This document shows, in pieces, positions 6,811 to 15,880 of a DNA stretch of 37,284 nucleotides. The position numbers were made by a program, and so were the translations under genes. Source of the stretch: Methanosarcina sp. Ant1 (GTDB taxonomy: Archaea; Halobacteriota; Methanosarcinia; Methanosarcinales; Methanosarcinaceae); assembly GCA_001714685.2 (NCBI GenBank), contig MDTP02000061.1, positions 1 to 37,284 of the forward strand, given 5' to 3'. Numbering within the stretch: position 1 is the stretch's first letter; every line of letters starts with the position of its first letter. The notes under the pieces are model-generated. The model saw only the letters and a program-made list of their open reading frames with translations, did no database searches and was not told the DNA's origin.

Positions 6811-9351
6811 GAGAGTCTTTTTCCTGAGAAACTGGCATGTATGAAGCACCCGTTGATAAAACCAGATACAGTTGAGCAGAGGCTTTATCAACTGAATCTG
6901 GCAGGAAGAGCCCTTGAAGGATCAAGCCTGGTTGTGCTTCCCACTGGACTTGGAAAAACCATTATAGCTCTTTTCGTAATTGCTTCCAGGCTCCAGCGAT
7001 TTGGGGGAAAAGCGCTGATCCTTTCTCCTACAAAACCTCTTGTCGATCAGCATGCCGCTTTTTTTAGAAGGGTGATGACCCTTCCTGAAGAAGATATTCT
7101 TGCTTTTACAGGCAGCATTGCCCCTGCAGAGAGGGGAAGGCTCTGGGCACAGGGGAAGCTGATAGTATCTACCCCACAAGTAATCGAAAATGACCTTCTT
7201 ACGAAGCGTATCAGCCTTGAAGATGTAAGCCACATCACCTTCGACGAAGCCCACAGGGCAGTCGGAAATTATGCTTATACCTTTATTGCGGAAAGGTACT
7301 TCGAGAGCGCGAAAAATCCTCATATACTCGGAATTACCGCAAGTCCAGGCAGCTCAGACGAGAAAATATCTGAAGTTTGTCAGGCTTTGCATGTCGAAAA
7401 TGTGGCCGTGAAAACTGAGACAGACAGGGACGTTCGCCCTTATGTTCAGGAAAAAGAAATAGAGTGGCTTCAGGTTCAGCTCCCTGCCGAGATGGCCGAA
7501 ATTCGGGGATATCTGGAAAAAATCCTTGACGATCGGCTCGGAGTCATAAAGGACCTGGGTTTTTCTGCAGGGAGTGGAAAATATGTCTCTAAAAAAGACC
7601 TCCTGCTTCTCCAGAAACAACTCCAGGGTGAAATCCGCATAGGGGGAGATCCTGCGATTTTCTCTGCCATGTCTGTGGTTGCTGAGATGATGAAGGTGAA
7701 CCATGCTGTGGAAATGGTGGAGACGCAGGGGCTTGAGACCCTCAGGAAGTACTTGGGAAAACTGGAGGCAGAAGCCTCTTCAAGCAGTTCAAGTAAGGCT
7801 GCAAAAAGGCTCATGGACGATCTTTACATGAGAAAAGCCCTTTACAGGGTAAAGGAATGTGATGTCGAACATCCTAAACTCGAACTTACACGGAAAATCG
7901 TATCCGAACAGCTGAAAGAAAACCCTGATTCCAGGGTAATTGTGTTTACTAACTACAGGGACACTGCCGAAATAGTGGCAAATGCTCTTTCTAAAGTTTC
8001 CGGAATCGTTCCTATTCGTTTTGTGGGGCAGGGTTCGCGCCACAAGGACAAAGGACTTACGCAGAAACAGCAGGCTGAAATCCTCGATAAATTCAGGGCA
8101 GGAGAATATAACGTACTTGTAGCCACTTCAGTTGCTGAAGAAGGGCTTGATATCCCATCCACGGACATGGTGTTATTTTACGAACCCATCCCGTCGGAAA
8201 TTCGCAGCATCCAGCGTAAGGGCAGGACTGGCAGGCAGCAAAAAGGCAGAGTGATGGTGCTGGTGACAAAGGGTACAAGGGACGAAGCCTATTACTGGAG
8301 CAGCAAAAACAAGGAAAAAAGGATGCTAAATAGCATGCATGGGCTTGAGGCTGTCCTGGGCCCGAAGAGCTCAAAAAAAAGCTCAGAACTCTCGGATTTT
8401 GAAAGTTTACCCTCTGCTTCAGACTCAAAGCTGAAACTGGAAGCAATCGAAAGCGAAAATTGGGCTGAAGAGTGGGACAGCAGCAGAAACCCTCTGGATT
8501 CCAGGGGAAAAGAAGAATTTGAGAACGGAAACCTGGAAAGAAGCACAGATGAAAACCCAGAAAAAAACACGGATGAAAACCTGGAAAAAAGCACGGATAA
8601 AAACATAAAAGAGAGGCAAAAAACCCTTGTAGACTTCGAAACTCTTTCCGGAAAGAAATCTGTAAATAAAGCGGAAATGTCCCGTATAGAACCCGAAACC
8701 GAACTCCTCAGAATAGTGATTGACCACAGGGAAACAAAAGGCGGAGTTGCAAAAGTTCTGGACAGGCTCGGGATGGAACTCAGTTTTGCAGCTCTTGAGA
8801 TAGGGGATTACGTTGTGAGCGACCGCCTTGCTGTGGAGAGAAAACGCACGGACGACTTTGCAAGTTCCCTTATCGATGGAAAACGTAATCTTTTTGCCCA
8901 GCTTTCGGATCTTGCAAGAGTATACGAAAAACCTGTCCTCATCATTGAAGGAGAAGAACTTTTCACTTGCAGACAGCTTAACCCTAATGCTATCTATGGT
9001 TCCCTGGTATCCATTGCAATTGATTTTGGGGTATCAATTCTCTACTCAAGAGACGAGGAAGAGACAGCTGCGATATTAAAAGTGCTTGCAAAACGTGAGC
9101 AGACCGAAAATAAACGTGAAATCAATCCTCATGGGAAAAAATCAGCCAGTACTCTTGCTGAGCAGCAGGAATACCTTATTTCTTCTATCTCGAACATAGG
9201 GCCAAAAGCTGCACGAAACCTCCTTTTACATTTCGGCTCCGTGGAGGCTATTATGAAGGCTGACACCGAAGATCTCAAGAAGGTAAAACTAATAGGACCA
9301 AAAACAGCAGCTAGGATCAGAGAGGTTCTTGAGAGTCCTTATAAAGGGTAA
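6805..9351 (+). CDS. hef: Hef, archaeal helicase-nuclease (FANCM/XPF family)
   Basis: An 848-residue protein with both halves of Hef, which unwinds and cuts stalled or branched replication forks. The SF2 helicase has Walker A PTGLGKT at 46-52, FDEAH near 146 and motif VI QRKGRTGR near 472. The XPF-type nuclease carries ERKRTDDF near 678 after GDYVVSDRLAV, and tandem helix-hairpin-helix motifs follow (SNIGPKAARNLLLHFGS and KLIGPKTAARI) at the C-terminus. The linker (about 510-640) is hydrophilic and contains short internal repeats of the type STDENPEKNTDEN. The ATG at 6805 lies in the last unit of a tandem repeat and has no Shine-Dalgarno; Met13 (6841) is an alternative start close to the conserved KHPLIKP segment, also without one. 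Confidence 0.95.
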   Translation: MNESLFPEKLACMKHPLIKPDTVEQRLYQLNLAGRALEGSSLVVLPTGLGKTIIALFVIASRLQRFGGKALILSPTKPLVDQHAAFFRRVMTLPEEDILAFTGSIAPAERGRLWAQGKLIVSTPQVIENDLLTKRISLEDVSHITFDEAHRAVGNYAYTFIAERYFESAKNPHILGITASPGSSDEKISEVCQALHVENVAVKTETDRDVRPYVQEKEIEWLQVQLPAEMAEIRGYLEKILDDRLGVIKDLGFSAGSGKYVSKKDLLLLQKQLQGEIRIGGDPAIFSAMSVVAEMMKVNHAVEMVETQGLETLRKYLGKLEAEASSSSSSKAAKRLMDDLYMRKALYRVKECDVEHPKLELTRKIVSEQLKENPDSRVIVFTNYRDTAEIVANALSKVSGIVPIRFVGQGSRHKDKGLTQKQQAEILDKFRAGEYNVLVATSVAEEGLDIPSTDMVLFYEPIPSEIRSIQRKGRTGRQQKGRVMVLVTKGTRDEAYYWSSKNKEKRMLNSMHGLEAVLGPKSSKKSSELSDFESLPSASDSKLKLEAIESENWAEEWDSSRNPLDSRGKEEFENGNLERSTDENPEKNTDENLEKSTDKNIKERQKTLVDFETLSGKKSVNKAEMSRIEPETELLRIVIDHRETKGGVAKVLDRLGMELSFAALEIGDYVVSDRLAVERKRTDDFASSLIDGKRNLFAQLSDLARVYEKPVLIIEGEELFTCRQLNPNAIYGSLVSIAIDFGVSILYSRDEEETAAILKVLAKREQTENKREINPHGKKSASTLAEQQEYLISSISNIGPKAARNLLLHFGSVEAIMKADTEDLKKVKLIGPKTAARIREVLESPYKG

Positions 9352-9565
9352 ATGGAAAGAAACCAAACTTTAATGGTTACAGGAATCGGAAAGAAAGATA
9401 ATATTAGCCAGGATAAATGAACTGAAAGTTTCGGATCTTACGGAAACCTAACGCAGGTCATGGCACTTGAAATTTTCGGAATTTTCCTAAAAAGGAAACG
9501 TTAATATGAATATTTTTTAAGCAAATTATTTTATTTTCGTTTCCTTCTTGTTTTCCTCTCTTTTA

Positions 9566-9613
9566 CTTCTTTCTATATCCCTGCTTCTTTCTATATCCCT
9601 GCTTCTTTCTTCC
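9566..9613 (+). repeat. 18-bp direct repeat in pyrimidine-rich spacer
   Basis: CTTCTTTCTATATCCCTG occurs twice in a row (9566-9583 and 9584-9601) and a third time in part. It lies between the convergent ends of hef and the UPF0148 gene. The long T/C tract may help end hef transcription, but no stem is present. Confidence 0.85.
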
Positions 9614-9640
9614 ATCTTTTTTTTCTTTTTGCCCTTACCT

Positions 9641-10264
9641 TTATACCTGCCTCAGGCGCTCGATAAGCCCAAGACCTTTGTCAATCAGCTCGAAGTCTTC
9701 AGCAATACTACGAGGGTTCTTTTCATCCTGAAGGCAGGCTGCAATGCTGATTATCTTTTTAAGGAGAAGTTTCTCCAGTACTTCTCGGTCTTCATGATCC
9801 CTGCTTCCATGAACGCCAGAAATCTTCGGTGCCCCTGTTGGTTTTTCTGCCTTCCCTGAGAGGGCATCCTGAAATGCAGGGGCTGTACTTCTTGTTTCCC
9901 CTATGTCGTAAGGTATTTTGGAAATATCTTCTTCTTCGAACTCGAGAGCTTTTTCCTTTTCTTCGGCAGCTTCAGAAGTTTTCAACCCGAACCGGGGTTT
10001 TTGCCTGTGTGCCTGAACTCTTTTTTTAGCCTCAAATGAGGGCCTCTCTTTTTCGGTATGCTGTATGGCTTCAGGAACCTGGACTTCCGCGACTGGTTCC
10101 GGAGTCTCCTTTTCTTCCTGAACATCACATATAGGGCAGATTACTTTGCCCTGATAACGAAATCGTGGGGCTCCGCAGACCTTACAATGCTCGGCGAGCA
10201 TAGTGCCCCCCATTTCAAGAAAACGCGCTATTCGCTTTACTTTTTGATCTTTTTCAGAATCCAT
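9641..10264 (-). CDS. UPF0148 / SSSCA1 (autoantigen p27)-family zinc protein
   Basis: A 207-residue protein. The N-terminus (residues 1-50) is the conserved domain: KVKRIARFLEMGGTMLAEHC followed by KVCG and CPIC, giving a C-x2-C...C-x2-C zinc ribbon. This matches the archaeal UPF0148 family related to Sjogren syndrome/scleroderma autoantigen 1; the cellular role is not known. The middle (about 60-150) is charged, Glu/Lys-rich low complexity. The C-terminus (about 160-207) returns to an ordered helical segment ending in LIERLRQV. It is convergent with hef and divergent from the UPF0147 gene. Confidence 0.85.
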   Translation of the reverse strand: MDSEKDQKVKRIARFLEMGGTMLAEHCKVCGAPRFRYQGKVICPICDVQEEKETPEPVAEVQVPEAIQHTEKERPSFEAKKRVQAHRQKPRFGLKTSEAAEEKEKALEFEEEDISKIPYDIGETRSTAPAFQDALSGKAEKPTGAPKISGVHGSRDHEDREVLEKLLLKKIISIAACLQDEKNPRSIAEDFELIDKGLGLIERLRQV

Positions 10265-10428
10265 GTACCTGACCTTCCTCTATGCACAGTTTCTACTTAT
10301 TTTATAATATTTTTCCTGTAGCTCCCTGTATATGAAACTACCTTTTTCCAGTGCAACGGGGAAAAATCATGGATTCATAACCACAAAGGGTAGACATCTC
10401 CACATGCGATCCTGATGATCACCGATAC

Positions 10429-10440
10429 TATTTTATATAA
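10429..10440 (+). promoter_or_regulatory. TATA box before UPF0147 gene
   Basis: CTATTTTATATAAC-type box about 75 bp before the ATG at 10509, the strongest TATA-like stretch in the divergent spacer 10265-10508. Confidence 0.5.
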
Positions 10441-10508
10441 CAAGCCTGTCTTACACTAATTTATTAGCTCTAATTTTTACATCATAATTGACTGCGCAGG
10501 TGATTCGA

Positions 10509-10781
10509 ATGTCATCAAATGATTCAGCAGAAGTTATCAGACAATGTCTCCATGTCCTAGACAGCATAACCAGCGACTCTTCAGTTCCAAGAAATATCAG
10601 GCGTTCCGTGAATGAAATCATGGACATACTGAACAAAGAATCCGAACCTCTGTTCCTTAGAGCAGCATCAAGCATTTCCATTCTTGAGGATATAAGCAAT
10701 GATCCTAACCTTCCTCTGCACACAAGAACTTTAATATGGAATCTCTCAAGCCAGCTCGAGACTATTCCTGTAGATGAGTAA
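10509..10781 (+). CDS. UPF0147 family protein
   Basis: A 90-residue all-helical protein recognised as UPF0147, a small conserved archaeal family of unknown function. Family-like features are the segments [36 protein letters not shown] and [17 protein letters not shown]. The ATG at 10509 is chosen because CAGGTGAT sits 4-5 nt before it; a TTG at 10488 in the same frame has no such signal and would add residues not typical of the family. No partner gene is evident, and its divergent neighbour is another conserved archaeal protein of unknown role. Confidence 0.9.
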   Translation: MSSNDSAEVIRQCLHVLDSITSDSSVPRNIRRSVNEIMDILNKESEPLFLRAASSISILEDISNDPNLPLHTRTLIWNLSSQLETIPVDE

Positions 10782-11346
10782 AGTCATAAAAATTCTTTAA
10801 ACCGTACAAAACAGAATTTGCTCGAGAGTATAAACTAGAACGGATAGGCTCCAGTACTTAAAACGATCTTGGATACCTTTCATGAGGCGACTCTGTTAAA
10901 AAATCTCAAACTTTGTCTAATTCTAAAAAAGGAGCCGGAAAGGAGCAAACTTATTATTTTGCTAGCCATTTCGAGCTGATTTTGGGAGTTACACTCAAGA
11001 GTTACGATATCGACAAGGAAAAAAAATATTTTTCCTCTTTTTATATCTTTTTTCCAATACTAAAGTTTAAACAATGATCATGAAGCCGAATTTTTAAACT
11101 GACGAATAAATATAGATAAGTTAAAAATTAAACTAAGGGGCAAGAAGAGAAATAAAAATATAAGGACCCTGATATTCAGTGCATACAGACAAAAGAAAAT
11201 TATACTAATAGGGATAATATACTCGACTAGAAATTCTCAGATGAAAATTCCTGAATTCAGAAAAATAAATGTAAAATATATAAAATATAATTTAGCTTTC
11301 AATTTAAACTAAATTATGTAAGAGGCTGAAAGCATCAAAAGGGGGT
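10782..11346. other. AT-rich intergenic region
   Basis: 565 bp without a gene, RNA gene or strong repeat that could be recognised. A/T-rich stretches at 11270-11300 could hold the promoter of the translin-family gene. An AGGGGGT ribosome binding site is at 11339-11345. Confidence 0.5.
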
Positions 11347-11988
11347 ATGAAAACGTTGCTTGAAGAAATCTCGGCCAAGATAAGGGAAAATTTCGAGGCC
11401 AAAGACAGTGTAAGGGAAGATGGATTGAAAATCTCCCGAGAAATTGTCAGGGAATGTAGGACAGCAACATTTGCCTTGCATGGGCAGGACTTTGAGAAGG
11501 CAAATAACAGCATCGAAGCAGCGGGAAAAGCGCTGGAGAAACTTGAAATTCTTTTCAAAGGATACGCTGACATTTATTATGCCGGGTACGTAGAACATGC
11601 CCAGCAGGAATACTCGGAAGTCTCAGTCCTCAGAAGCCTGCTGAAGGAAGAAGGAGAGTCGAAAAATCTCCCTTCTCCGGATGAACTGAGAGTTGAATAT
11701 GCTGCCTACCTTAACGGACTCGGAGATGTTGTGGGAGAGCTCAGAAGACATGTTCTGGACCTTATAAGGAGAGATTCCTTTGAGAAAGCCGAAGTATTTT
11801 TAGGAATTATGGAGAATATCCATGCAATACTTATGGACTTTGATTATCCTGATGCTATAACCAAGGGACTCAGGAGGAAGACAGATGTATCCCGTGCTCT
11901 GATAGAAAAGACACGCGGAGATGTTGTCAATGCAATTAGTCAGAAAAAGCTTGAGACTGCAATGCTGAACCTGGAATCGAGGCTTTGA
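11347..11988 (+). CDS. translin family protein (archaeal, COG2178-like)
   Basis: A 213-residue helical protein resembling archaeal translins: an N-terminal RxDGLKISREIVRECRTAT-like helix, internal GYVEHAQQEYSEV and the GLGDVVGELRRHVLDLIRR segment, then a C-terminal DYPDAITKGLRRKTDVSRALIEKTRGD helix pair. Eukaryotic translin/TRAX binds single-stranded nucleic acid and TRAX acts as an RNase with acidic active-site residues; archaeal homologues form similar octamers. Whether this copy is catalytic cannot be judged by eye. The ATG is preceded by AGGGGGT with almost no spacing. It appears to be transcribed alone, upstream of sepS. Confidence 0.8.
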   Translation: MKTLLEEISAKIRENFEAKDSVREDGLKISREIVRECRTATFALHGQDFEKANNSIEAAGKALEKLEILFKGYADIYYAGYVEHAQQEYSEVSVLRSLLKEEGESKNLPSPDELRVEYAAYLNGLGDVVGELRRHVLDLIRRDSFEKAEVFLGIMENIHAILMDFDYPDAITKGLRRKTDVSRALIEKTRGDVVNAISQKKLETAMLNLESRL

Positions 11989-12180
11989 GTAGAACCTGAG
12001 CTTCAACACTAAGCAAATCAATGGTCCTGAGCTATAAAGGCTAGAATCTTACATTTGAACTGCGACTTACTCATATACAACTTATTCATTAATTATTTTA
12101 ATATTTGTTAAACTGTTCAACATCTTAATTGTTTGAAACATCTGAATAATCAAAAGTTTTAACCCAAAATCTCAAAATTA

Positions 12181-12217
12181 ATGGATTTAGAATTTTAAAA
12201 TGGATTTAGAATTTTAA
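12181..12217 (+). repeat. 18-bp direct repeat in sepS leader
   Basis: ATGGATTTAGAATTTTAA occurs at 12181-12198 and again at 12200-12217, just before the sepS ribosome binding site (AGAGG at 12229-12233). Each copy is itself a 5-codon start-to-stop frame, probably by chance. Confidence 0.85.
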
Positions 12218-12239
12218 TAATCTGCTAAAGAGGATATGC

Positions 12240-13859
12240 ATGAGATTTGATCCAGAAAAAATAAAAAAGGATGCAAAAGAGAACTTCGATCTTACCTGGA
12301 ATGAGGGCAAAAAGCTGATCAGGACACCTACCCTGAATGAACGCTATCCCAGAACCACTCTTAAATACGGGAAAGCACACCCTGTTTACGATACCATCCA
12401 GAAGCTAAGAGAGGCCTATCTTCGAATGGGCTTTGAAGAGATGATGAACCCTCTGATAGTTGATGATAAAGAGGTTCACAAACAGTTCGGAAGCGAAGCT
12501 CTAGCAGTCCTGGATCGTTGTTTCTACCTTGCAGGTCTGCCTCGCCCTAACGTGGGGATCTCCGACGAACGCATCGCACAGATAAATGAAATCCTTGGAA
12601 ACGTAGGTGACGAAGGGATAGACAAAATCAGGCAGGTCCTCCATTCATACAAAAAAGGGAAGGTTGAGGGCGACGATCTTGTTCCCGAAATTTCGGCCGC
12701 TCTTGGAGTTTCGGACGCCCTTGTTGCCGACATGATCAACAGAGTTTTCCCGGAGTTTAAAGAGCTTGTACCCCAGGCAAGCACAAAGACGCTACGCAGC
12801 CATATGACAAGCGGCTGGTTCATTTCCCTTGGTGCCCTTCTTGAAAGGAAAGAGCCTCCCTACCACTTCTTCTCCATAGACCGCTGTTTCAGGAGAGAAC
12901 AGCAGGAAGATGCCTCAAGGCTCATGACATATTACTCGGCTTCCTGCGTAATCATGGATGAAGAGGTAACCGTTGACCATGGGAAAGCCGTCGCAGAAGG
13001 GCTTCTTTCCCAGTTTGGTTTTGAAAAATTCCTTTTCAGGCCTGATGAGAAGCGTAGCAAATACTACGTTCCTGACACCCAGACCGAAGTATTTGCCTTC
13101 CATCCTAAACTTGTGGGCTCTAATTCAAAGTATTCGGACGGCTGGATCGAGATTGCAACTTTCGGGATATATTCCCCTACAGCTCTTGCAGAATATGACA
13201 TTCCGTATCCTGTTATGAACCTTGGGCTTGGGGTAGAGAGGCTGGCGATGATCCTTCACGATGCCCCGGATATACGCTCTCTGACTTACCCGCAGATCCC
13301 TCAGTACAGTGAATGGGAGATGGCGGATAATGAGCTTGCAAAGCAGGTCTTTGTAGACAAAGTGCCTGAGACTCCTGAAGGACGTGCGATTGCAGATGCA
13401 ATCGTTTCCCAGTGTGAACTGCATGGGGAAGAACCAAGTCCCTGTGAATTCCCTGCCTGGGAAGGAGAAGTATGCAGCAGGAAAGTAAAGGTTTCCGTGA
13501 TCGAGCCTGAAGAAAATACAAAACTCTGCGGTCCTGCGGCTTTCAACGAAGTTGTAGCCTATCAGGGAGATATCCTGGGAATCCCTAACAACAAGAAATG
13601 GCAAAAAGCCTTTGAAAACCACTCTGCAAAAGGAGGAATTCGTTTCATAGAAGCTTTTGCCGCCCAGGCTGCGAGGGAAATCGAAGAAGCTGCAATGTCC
13701 GAAGCAAATGAACATATTATAAGAATAAGAATCGTCAAAGTTCCCTCAGAAGTTAACCTGAAAATAGGTCCTACTGCCCAGCGCTATATCACTGGCAAAA
13801 AGAAAAAGATAGATATGAGAGGCCCTGTTTTCGTCTCTGTAAAAGCGGAATTTGTATAA
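12240..13859 (+). CDS. sepS: O-phosphoserine--tRNA(Cys) ligase
   Basis: A 539-residue class II synthetase that attaches O-phosphoserine to tRNA-Cys, the first step of the indirect cysteine pathway of methanogens; SepCysS then converts Sep-tRNA to Cys-tRNA. Recognisable segments are the N-terminal TLKYGKAHPVYDTIQKLREA, an inserted helical domain (about 100-170), motif 2 FRREQQEDASRLMTYYSAS near 217, motif 3 GLGVERLAMILH near 329 and the C-terminal ITGKKKKIDMRGPVFVSVKA. Length and motifs agree with the family, and the gene's presence supports a methanogen origin. The start follows AGAGG by 6 nt. It is in the same direction as the translin gene but separated by 250 bp, so it is probably a separate unit. 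Confidence 0.97.
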   Translation: MRFDPEKIKKDAKENFDLTWNEGKKLIRTPTLNERYPRTTLKYGKAHPVYDTIQKLREAYLRMGFEEMMNPLIVDDKEVHKQFGSEALAVLDRCFYLAGLPRPNVGISDERIAQINEILGNVGDEGIDKIRQVLHSYKKGKVEGDDLVPEISAALGVSDALVADMINRVFPEFKELVPQASTKTLRSHMTSGWFISLGALLERKEPPYHFFSIDRCFRREQQEDASRLMTYYSASCVIMDEEVTVDHGKAVAEGLLSQFGFEKFLFRPDEKRSKYYVPDTQTEVFAFHPKLVGSNSKYSDGWIEIATFGIYSPTALAEYDIPYPVMNLGLGVERLAMILHDAPDIRSLTYPQIPQYSEWEMADNELAKQVFVDKVPETPEGRAIADAIVSQCELHGEEPSPCEFPAWEGEVCSRKVKVSVIEPEENTKLCGPAAFNEVVAYQGDILGIPNNKKWQKAFENHSAKGGIRFIEAFAAQAAREIEEAAMSEANEHIIRIRIVKVPSEVNLKIGPTAQRYITGKKKKIDMRGPVFVSVKAEFV

Positions 13860-14833
13860 AAGAAAGGCTAAAGAAAAGCGATAAAAAAGGTATTGAATAA
13901 ATGCAAAAAGAGAAAATTGCAAATCCCTTTTTTGAGGCATCCGGAAATCAGCCAGCTGATGGAAGCAGTAGCGCCTTTGTGTAGTCTTCAAAATAGGACA
14001 GGTAACCGAACAATAAGCCGACAAAAAAGCAGCAGGCGCGGGAAATGAAAAGCTTCCTGAAAGATCTGGTCTTCTTTTTTGCGAACTTATTAGAAAGCTC
14101 GCATTAGAGAAGTACTCCAGATCTCGGGGCAGAGCTGCTCTCCAAGAAACTTTCTATTGCGTCTCTCGAAAAAGATTCCTGTTGCATATTCCTGTCGATA
14201 TTCCTGAACTCTGGAAGGTGCGAAACACATTCATCAGGTACGGAGAAAGAACACAGCAGATGCGAAGATCCAAGTTTGAATGTCTGTTAATGTGCCATTT
14301 AGTCTCTTGGCAGCCACACGTTGATTCTTTATTTTGCTCTCCTCTTTTTCTTTTCCGACTTTATCAAAATTCATGCCTAAAAAAATCTAAGGTACCGGAC
14401 CAAGTTTAACATATGCTGTTAATTCACACAGTCTCTTATTACAAAAGCTCATGGCATCGGCACTACGTTTTTAAAAAAATGAAAAAAGTTCTAGAAATCA
14501 AAAAACAAGAACTTACCCCATAACTCAAAATACACTTCTTTAAATTTCTTCGTTTTCGTCCCGTATCCGTTGGTGCTGTGGGGTTTTCATCTCTTCCTTT
14601 GAGATTATCTAGGAGTTTCGGTATTCTACTATAGCCTCAGCAAAATTTTGAAAATATGAGCTTGATGAACTCACTCACCTAGTTTATACATTTACGGGAA
14701 GTTTCCATCCTGCAGCAAAAGGTGGGTTATTCGGCTGAAACGAAAAACTTTTTACATTTTGCCTGTCTCTGAGAAAGAATATAAATTTTATAATTCAAGT
14801 CCAGAAAAATGATCTTTTCTGGGAGCTATAAAA
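13860..14833. other. long intergenic region between sepS and PAP2 gene
   Basis: About 970 bp with no supported gene. A 27-codon frame at 13898-13981 and a 75-codon frame at 14182-14409 lack ribosome binding sites and known motifs. The PAP2 promoter and a hairpin lie at its right end. Confidence 0.5.
14801..14822 (+). promoter_or_regulatory. hairpin next to the ribosome binding site of the PAP2 gene
   Basis: A perfect 8-bp stem (CCAGAAAA / TTTTCTGG) with a 6-nt loop. Its 3' arm ends in the first bases of GGGA, the putative ribosome binding site, 12 nt before the ATG at 14834. A TATA-like stretch (ATAAATTTTATAATT) lies just upstream at about 14780-14794, so the hairpin would be at or near the 5' end of the mRNA. 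It could limit translation initiation or be an operator dyad. Confidence 0.55.
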
Positions 14834-15880
14834 ATGTTCCAGACCGAACCTATAATCTACCTCCAATCCCTTGGAACCCAATGGTTTACGTTTCTCATGA
14901 TCCTGATAACTACAATGGGATCTTCCTCGTTTTTAGTTGCCTTAATAGTTATTACTACTTTTGGATTTAACTTTAAAAAGGGATTTCTTCTGTTTCAGCT
15001 CTTGCTTTGGACAGGCCTGGTTATCGAAACTCTAAAAATTCTAGTCGCATTTCCAAGGCCGGATTTTGTAGACAATAGAGTATTTAACCTGGAATCCGGA
15101 ATAGAAAACACATCACCTTTTAAGGGAAATGGATCTGGAGACGTTTTCGCACTTCCCGATAAACAGATCCTTAAAGCATTCCGACTTCAAGAAGCTTTTA
15201 CCCTTTCATCTTTTGGCTTTCCTTCCGGGCACGTAGCGCTTACGACTGCACTATGGGGAGGAATCGCCACTGTTTTCAACAACAGGACGATCAGAGCAAT
15301 AACTCCTTTGATGATAGTAGTTGTAGCTTTTTCAAGGATATACCTGGGAAGGCATTTCATAGGGGATGTACTGGGAGGGGCTCTTGTAGGGTTAATTCTT
15401 CTGGTCTTTTTTACTCATTTTCTCAAAAGCTCTCTGAAGGATGATTTTTTCAAAAAAGAGAGCTTTAAATTCGCTTTCAGACTCCAGAATTTGCTTTTTT
15501 ACTCATTCATGTTTTTTATCCCCATTCTTTTCACAGCATTATCTATGGTAAGTGCTGATGTAGCAGGATATTATCTTGGCACAAATGTTGCATACCTCCT
15601 GATTATAAGAAAAGGGATCCCGGATGACACCGGAAGTACAGCACAGAGAGCTTCAAGGGTATTTATCGCACTCCTGCTACTCGGGGTATCAAGCCTTATT
15701 CTTGATATTTGGTTTAAAACAGCCGGAACGATCGATTACCTCCAATTCACGTTAATCGCATTTTTAAAAACCTTCATTCCTGCATCTACAGTCTGGGCTT
15801 CTGTAGTTGTTTGCACAAAGCTTGACCTGTATAGAAGGGACAAAGGAAATTTAAGAGCAACGCAGGCAGTAATTGAATAA
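14834..15880 (+). CDS. PAP2-superfamily membrane phosphatase
   Basis: A 348-residue polytopic protein, with about eight predicted hydrophobic spans. All three PAP2 phosphatase motifs are present: KILVAFPRP near 75 (K-x6-RP), PSGH near 131 and SRIYLGRHFIGDV near 173 (SR-x5-H-x3-D). Such enzymes remove phosphate from lipid or isoprenoid (pyro)phosphates at the membrane. A roughly 60-residue insertion sits between motif 1 and motif 2, rich in Ser, Gly and Asn, probably outside the membrane. The C-terminal half (after 210) adds several spans beyond the minimal fold. It is monocistronic, with a regulatory-looking hairpin at its start. Confidence 0.9.
   Translation: MFQTEPIIYLQSLGTQWFTFLMILITTMGSSSFLVALIVITTFGFNFKKGFLLFQLLLWTGLVIETLKILVAFPRPDFVDNRVFNLESGIENTSPFKGNGSGDVFALPDKQILKAFRLQEAFTLSSFGFPSGHVALTTALWGGIATVFNNRTIRAITPLMIVVVAFSRIYLGRHFIGDVLGGALVGLILLVFFTHFLKSSLKDDFFKKESFKFAFRLQNLLFYSFMFFIPILFTALSMVSADVAGYYLGTNVAYLLIIRKGIPDDTGSTAQRASRVFIALLLLGVSSLILDIWFKTAGTIDYLQFTLIAFLKTFIPASTVWASVVVCTKLDLYRRDKGNLRATQAVIE

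Noticed and set aside
6610-6925. Repetitive peptide frames (CFKVILFQGYF-type) on the minus strand
   Set aside because: They are the translation of the 16-bp tandem repeat in all frames, without a ribosome binding site.
8292-8727. Two antisense frames of about 100 codons, Phe/Ser-rich
   Set aside because: Mirror image of the Lys/Glu-rich Hef linker.
13898-14409. Small frames of 27 and 75 codons after sepS
   Set aside because: No ribosome binding site, no motif, and no sign of conserved coding.
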